The notes under the pieces are model-generated. The model saw nothing but the letters and a program-made list of their open reading frames with translations, had not been told where the DNA came from and ran no database searches. The translations under genes and the position numbers were made by a program. A stretch of DNA of 64,000 nt. Source: Paucibacter sp. PLA-PC-4. GTDB lineage: Bacteria > Pseudomonadota > Gammaproteobacteria > Burkholderiales > Burkholderiaceae_C. Positions 61,824-64,000 of the stretch are shown one piece after another. The stretch covers positions 62,001-126,000 of the forward strand of contig NZ_JAPFGP010000017.1 in the NCBI RefSeq assembly GCF_026241155.1, in the 5' to 3' direction. Each line of letters opens with the position of its first letter. The stretch's first letter is position 1.

Positions 61824-64000
61824 GTGGCCTCAGGCGGCATCAGGATGTGGGCCGTGGTGCTGGCTTGGCTGGCCGCAGCCTCGCAGGCGGTCGCCGCCGA
61901 CGGCAGCGCTGAACTGCGAGCGGCCTGTGATGCGGCGGATATCCAGCAGATGCTCGTTGAGGCGCCGTCCATTGATGCGCGCGGCCATTGGCTGAATCGG
62001 CGTCTGCTGCTGTGGCCGGCGGTGACGGCCACCGGGCGCTTCAAGCTCTATCACTCGGCGGCAGGGCGGCTGGACGCAAGAGCCGGTCACCAGGTCAGCG
62101 GCTTCGATCGCGTGGTGCCGCTGGTACTGCGTGCGGCGGCCATGCCGCCGGCGCTGGCCGGACGATTCGGCTATCTCGGGTCGGGGCTGCTGCTCGCTCT
62201 GCCCGAGTCTGCGGTGGCGCGCCTGCCGGAGCTGCTGCGCGGGCAGATGCTGCTTGTTCAGGAGGACGGGCGGGGTCAGGTCTTGCAGGCGACCGGCCTG
62301 CAGGCCGCCGCTGCGCTGGACGATCTCTATGCCAAGGCTGCGGCCGCGCCGGATCTCGGGGTGAGCGTCGTCGCCGGCCGCCGCACCGGCTTCAAGCTGT
62401 GGGCGCCGACGGCCCGCGCGGTACATCTATGCCATTACGCCAGCGGTGCGGCGGCGGCGCTGCAGGCTCTGCCGATGCGGCGCGACGCCAGCACAGGCAT
62501 CTGGTCGCTGCGCCTGCCCTCCGATCTGAGCCGCGGCTACTACAGCTATCTCGTCGAGACCCATGTGCGCGGCGTCGGCCGGCTGCGCAACCGGGTCACC
62601 GATCCCTACTCGCTCAGCCTGAGCGCCGACTCGCGCCGCAGCTATATCGCCGATCTGGCCGAGCCGGCTTTGAAGCCGGCCGGCTGGGACGCGCTGCAAC
62701 TGCCGGATCGTGTCAAGCGCAATACCGAGATGGTGATCTACGAGTTGCACGTGCGCGACTTCTCGATCAACGACGCCTCGGTGCCCGAAGCTCAGCGCGG
62801 CAAGTACCTGGCCTTCACCGCGACCGACTCGCGCGGGATGCGGCATCTGCGCGCACTCAGCGAGGCCGGGCTGACGGACGTGCATCTGCTGCCGGTGTTC
62901 GACATCGCGACAGTTCCCGAGACCGGCTGCGCCTTGCCCGAGGTGCCGGCGGCCGCGCCGGACAGCGAAGTCCAGCAGGCGGCCGTGATGGCGCTAGCCG
63001 AGCGCGACTGCTTCAACTGGGGCTACGACCCTTTGCACTACAGCGCACCCGAAGGCAGCTATGCCAGCGATGCGATGGACGGTGCACGCCGCATCATCGA
63101 GTTGCGCCAGATGGTGCAGGCGCTGAGCGGGGCCGGCCTGCGGGTCGGAATGGACGTGGTCTACAACCATACGGCCGCCGCCGGCCAGCATGAGAAGTCG
63201 GTGCTGGACCGTATCGTGCCCGGCTACTACCAGCGCTATGACGCCCAGGGCCAGGTGGAGCGCTCGACCTGCTGCGACAACACCGCCACTGAGCAGTTGA
63301 TGATGGGCAAGCTGATGGAGGACTCGGTGCTGCTGTGGGCTCGCGAGTACAAGGTGACTTCGTTTCGCTTTGATCTGATGGGGCATCAACCGCGCGCCGC
63401 GATGGAGCGTCTGCAAGCCCGGCTGCAGCGCGAGCTGGGCCGGCCGGTGCAGCTGATCGGCGAGGGCTGGAACTTCGGCGAGGTGGCCGATGGGCGGCGC
63501 TTTGTCCAGGCCTCGCAGCTGTCGCTGAACGGCAGCGGCATTGCTACTTTCAGCGACCGGGCGCGCGATGCGCTGCGTGGCGGTGGTGCGGCCGACGGCG
63601 GCGAGGACCTGATACGCCGTCAGGGCTGGCTCAACGGCCTGCACCATGAGCCCAATGCAATGGGCGGCGCGGCCACGCACGAGGACTTGCTGCGCGCCGC
63701 CGACCTGGTACGGGTCGGCCTAGCGGGCTCGCTTCGCGGCTATGAGCTGCAGACCTTCGGCGGCGAGCGCCGGCGCCTGGCGCAGATCGACTACGCCGGC
63801 CAGCCGGCCGGCTATGCCTCGGCGCCGGGCGAGGTGGTCAACTATGCCGACAACCATGACAACCAGACCCTGTTCGATATCAATGCGCTCAAACTGCCGC
63901 AGCAGACCTCCCGCGAGGACCGGGCTCGCGTGCAACTGTTGGGAATGGCCGTCACCGCCTTCAGCCAGGGCGTGCCTTACTTCCATGCCGGCATCGAGAC
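61824..64000 (+). CDS. Exported pullulanase-type alpha-1,6-glucosidase (3' end beyond window)
   Basis: At least 725 codons, open to the window end and so partial. The GTG at 61824 is chosen because AAGGAG lies at 61812-61817 and it opens into a signal peptide (MWAVVLAWLAAASQAVA); an ATG at 61803 adds seven residues. An N-terminal beta domain is followed by a CBM48-like part (GFKLWAPTARAVHLCHY) and the GH13 barrel: YELHVRDFS, GMDVVYNHTAAAG, VTSFRFDLMGHQP (nucleophile), LIGEGWNFGEV (acid/base), YADNHDNQTLFD. The pattern matches the starch-debranching pullulanases of proteobacteria (TIGR02103-like). With the two divergent amylases it would free linear dextrins for uptake. Confidence 0.9.
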   Translation, partial: MASGGIRMWAVVLAWLAAASQAVAADGSAELRAACDAADIQQMLVEAPSIDARGHWLNRRLLLWPAVTATGRFKLYHSAAGRLDARAGHQVSGFDRVVPLVLRAAAMPPALAGRFGYLGSGLLLALPESAVARLPELLRGQMLLVQEDGRGQVLQATGLQAAAALDDLYAKAAAAPDLGVSVVAGRRTGFKLWAPTARAVHLCHYASGAAAALQALPMRRDASTGIWSLRLPSDLSRGYYSYLVETHVRGVGRLRNRVTDPYSLSLSADSRRSYIADLAEPALKPAGWDALQLPDRVKRNTEMVIYELHVRDFSINDASVPEAQRGKYLAFTATDSRGMRHLRALSEAGLTDVHLLPVFDIATVPETGCALPEVPAAAPDSEVQQAAVMALAERDCFNWGYDPLHYSAPEGSYASDAMDGARRIIELRQMVQALSGAGLRVGMDVVYNHTAAAGQHEKSVLDRIVPGYYQRYDAQGQVERSTCCDNTATEQLMMGKLMEDSVLLWAREYKVTSFRFDLMGHQPRAAMERLQARLQRELGRPVQLIGEGWNFGEVADGRRFVQASQLSLNGSGIATFSDRARDALRGGGAADGGEDLIRRQGWLNGLHHEPNAMGGAATHEDLLRAADLVRVGLAGSLRGYELQTFGGERRRLAQIDYAGQPAGYASAPGEVVNYADNHDNQTLFDINALKLPQQTSREDRARVQLLGMAVTAFSQGVPYFHAGIE

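Noticed and set aside
61988-63193. 401-codon plus-strand frame overlapping the pullulanase
   Set aside because: A different frame from the pullulanase, which carries the GH13 motifs; Arg/Ala/Gly-rich shadow.

Overview
The window is GC-rich DNA with the codon bias and gene families of a free-living betaproteobacterium of the order Burkholderiales (Roseateles/Mitsuaria/Paucibacter-like). The pointers are a glucokinase-HexR fusion protein, Bug-type solute-binding proteins, a PEP-CTERM protein and a phn-type 2-aminoethylphosphonate locus. The genus is an inference. No rRNA, tRNA, CRISPR array, integrase or insertion sequence was seen.

Layout. (1) 0-2.4 kb: secreted metallophosphoesterase. (2) 2.5-9.4 kb: phosphonate locus, a LysR regulator divergent from binding protein, ATPase, fused permease, FAD oxidoreductase and PhnX. 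(3) 9.4-12.8 kb: two divergent glucokinases, one fused to a HexR/RpiR regulator. (4) 13.1-24 kb: TonB receptor, a small reductase-like gene, then (minus strand) a malK-malE-malF-malG operon with an aldo/keto reductase and probably a sterol-desaturase-like gene at its end. (5) 24-32.1 kb: glgP-glgB-glgX-malQ, overlapping or tightly spaced. (6) 32.2-37.9 kb: a large class III cyclase/ATPase/TPR protein followed by a SulP-like transporter with STAS and cyclic-nucleotide-binding domains. (7) 38.06-38.32 kb: a scar holding the 3' ends of a Bug gene and of a malQ gene joined head to head. (8) 38.4-44.9 kb: TetR regulator and RND efflux operon. (9) 45-50.5 kb: SDR, LysR, Tat-exported alpha/beta hydrolase, cupin, carboxymuconolactone-decarboxylase-like protein, acetyltransferase and cyclophilin-like protein. 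(10) 50.5-57.4 kb: Bug protein, hydratase and class V aminotransferase, divergent from a GntR regulator and a large FAD/Fe-S dehydrogenase. (11) 57.5-64 kb: PEP-CTERM protein, two exported GH13 enzymes and a divergent exported pullulanase cut by the window end.

How it works together. Regions 3, 4, 5 and 11 form a starch/maltodextrin system: exported pullulanase and amylases cut the polymer, the TonB receptor brings oligosaccharides across the outer membrane, MalEFGK imports them, MalQ/GlgP/GlgX/GlgB process them, and the glucokinases feed glucose to central metabolism. A recurring operator-like palindrome, TGTAG(T/C)-N3-(A/G)(C/T)TACA, is perfect before the TonB receptor and before glgP and degenerate before malK, both glucokinases and the divergent amylase/pullulanase pair. 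This suggests one regulon. No LacI-type regulator gene lies in the window.

The least explained parts are the cyclase/cyclic-nucleotide-binding transporter pair, the deletion scar at 38.2 kb, the aminotransferase-hydratase-dehydrogenase cluster, and the hydrolase/cupin/CMD/cyclophilin-like cluster.
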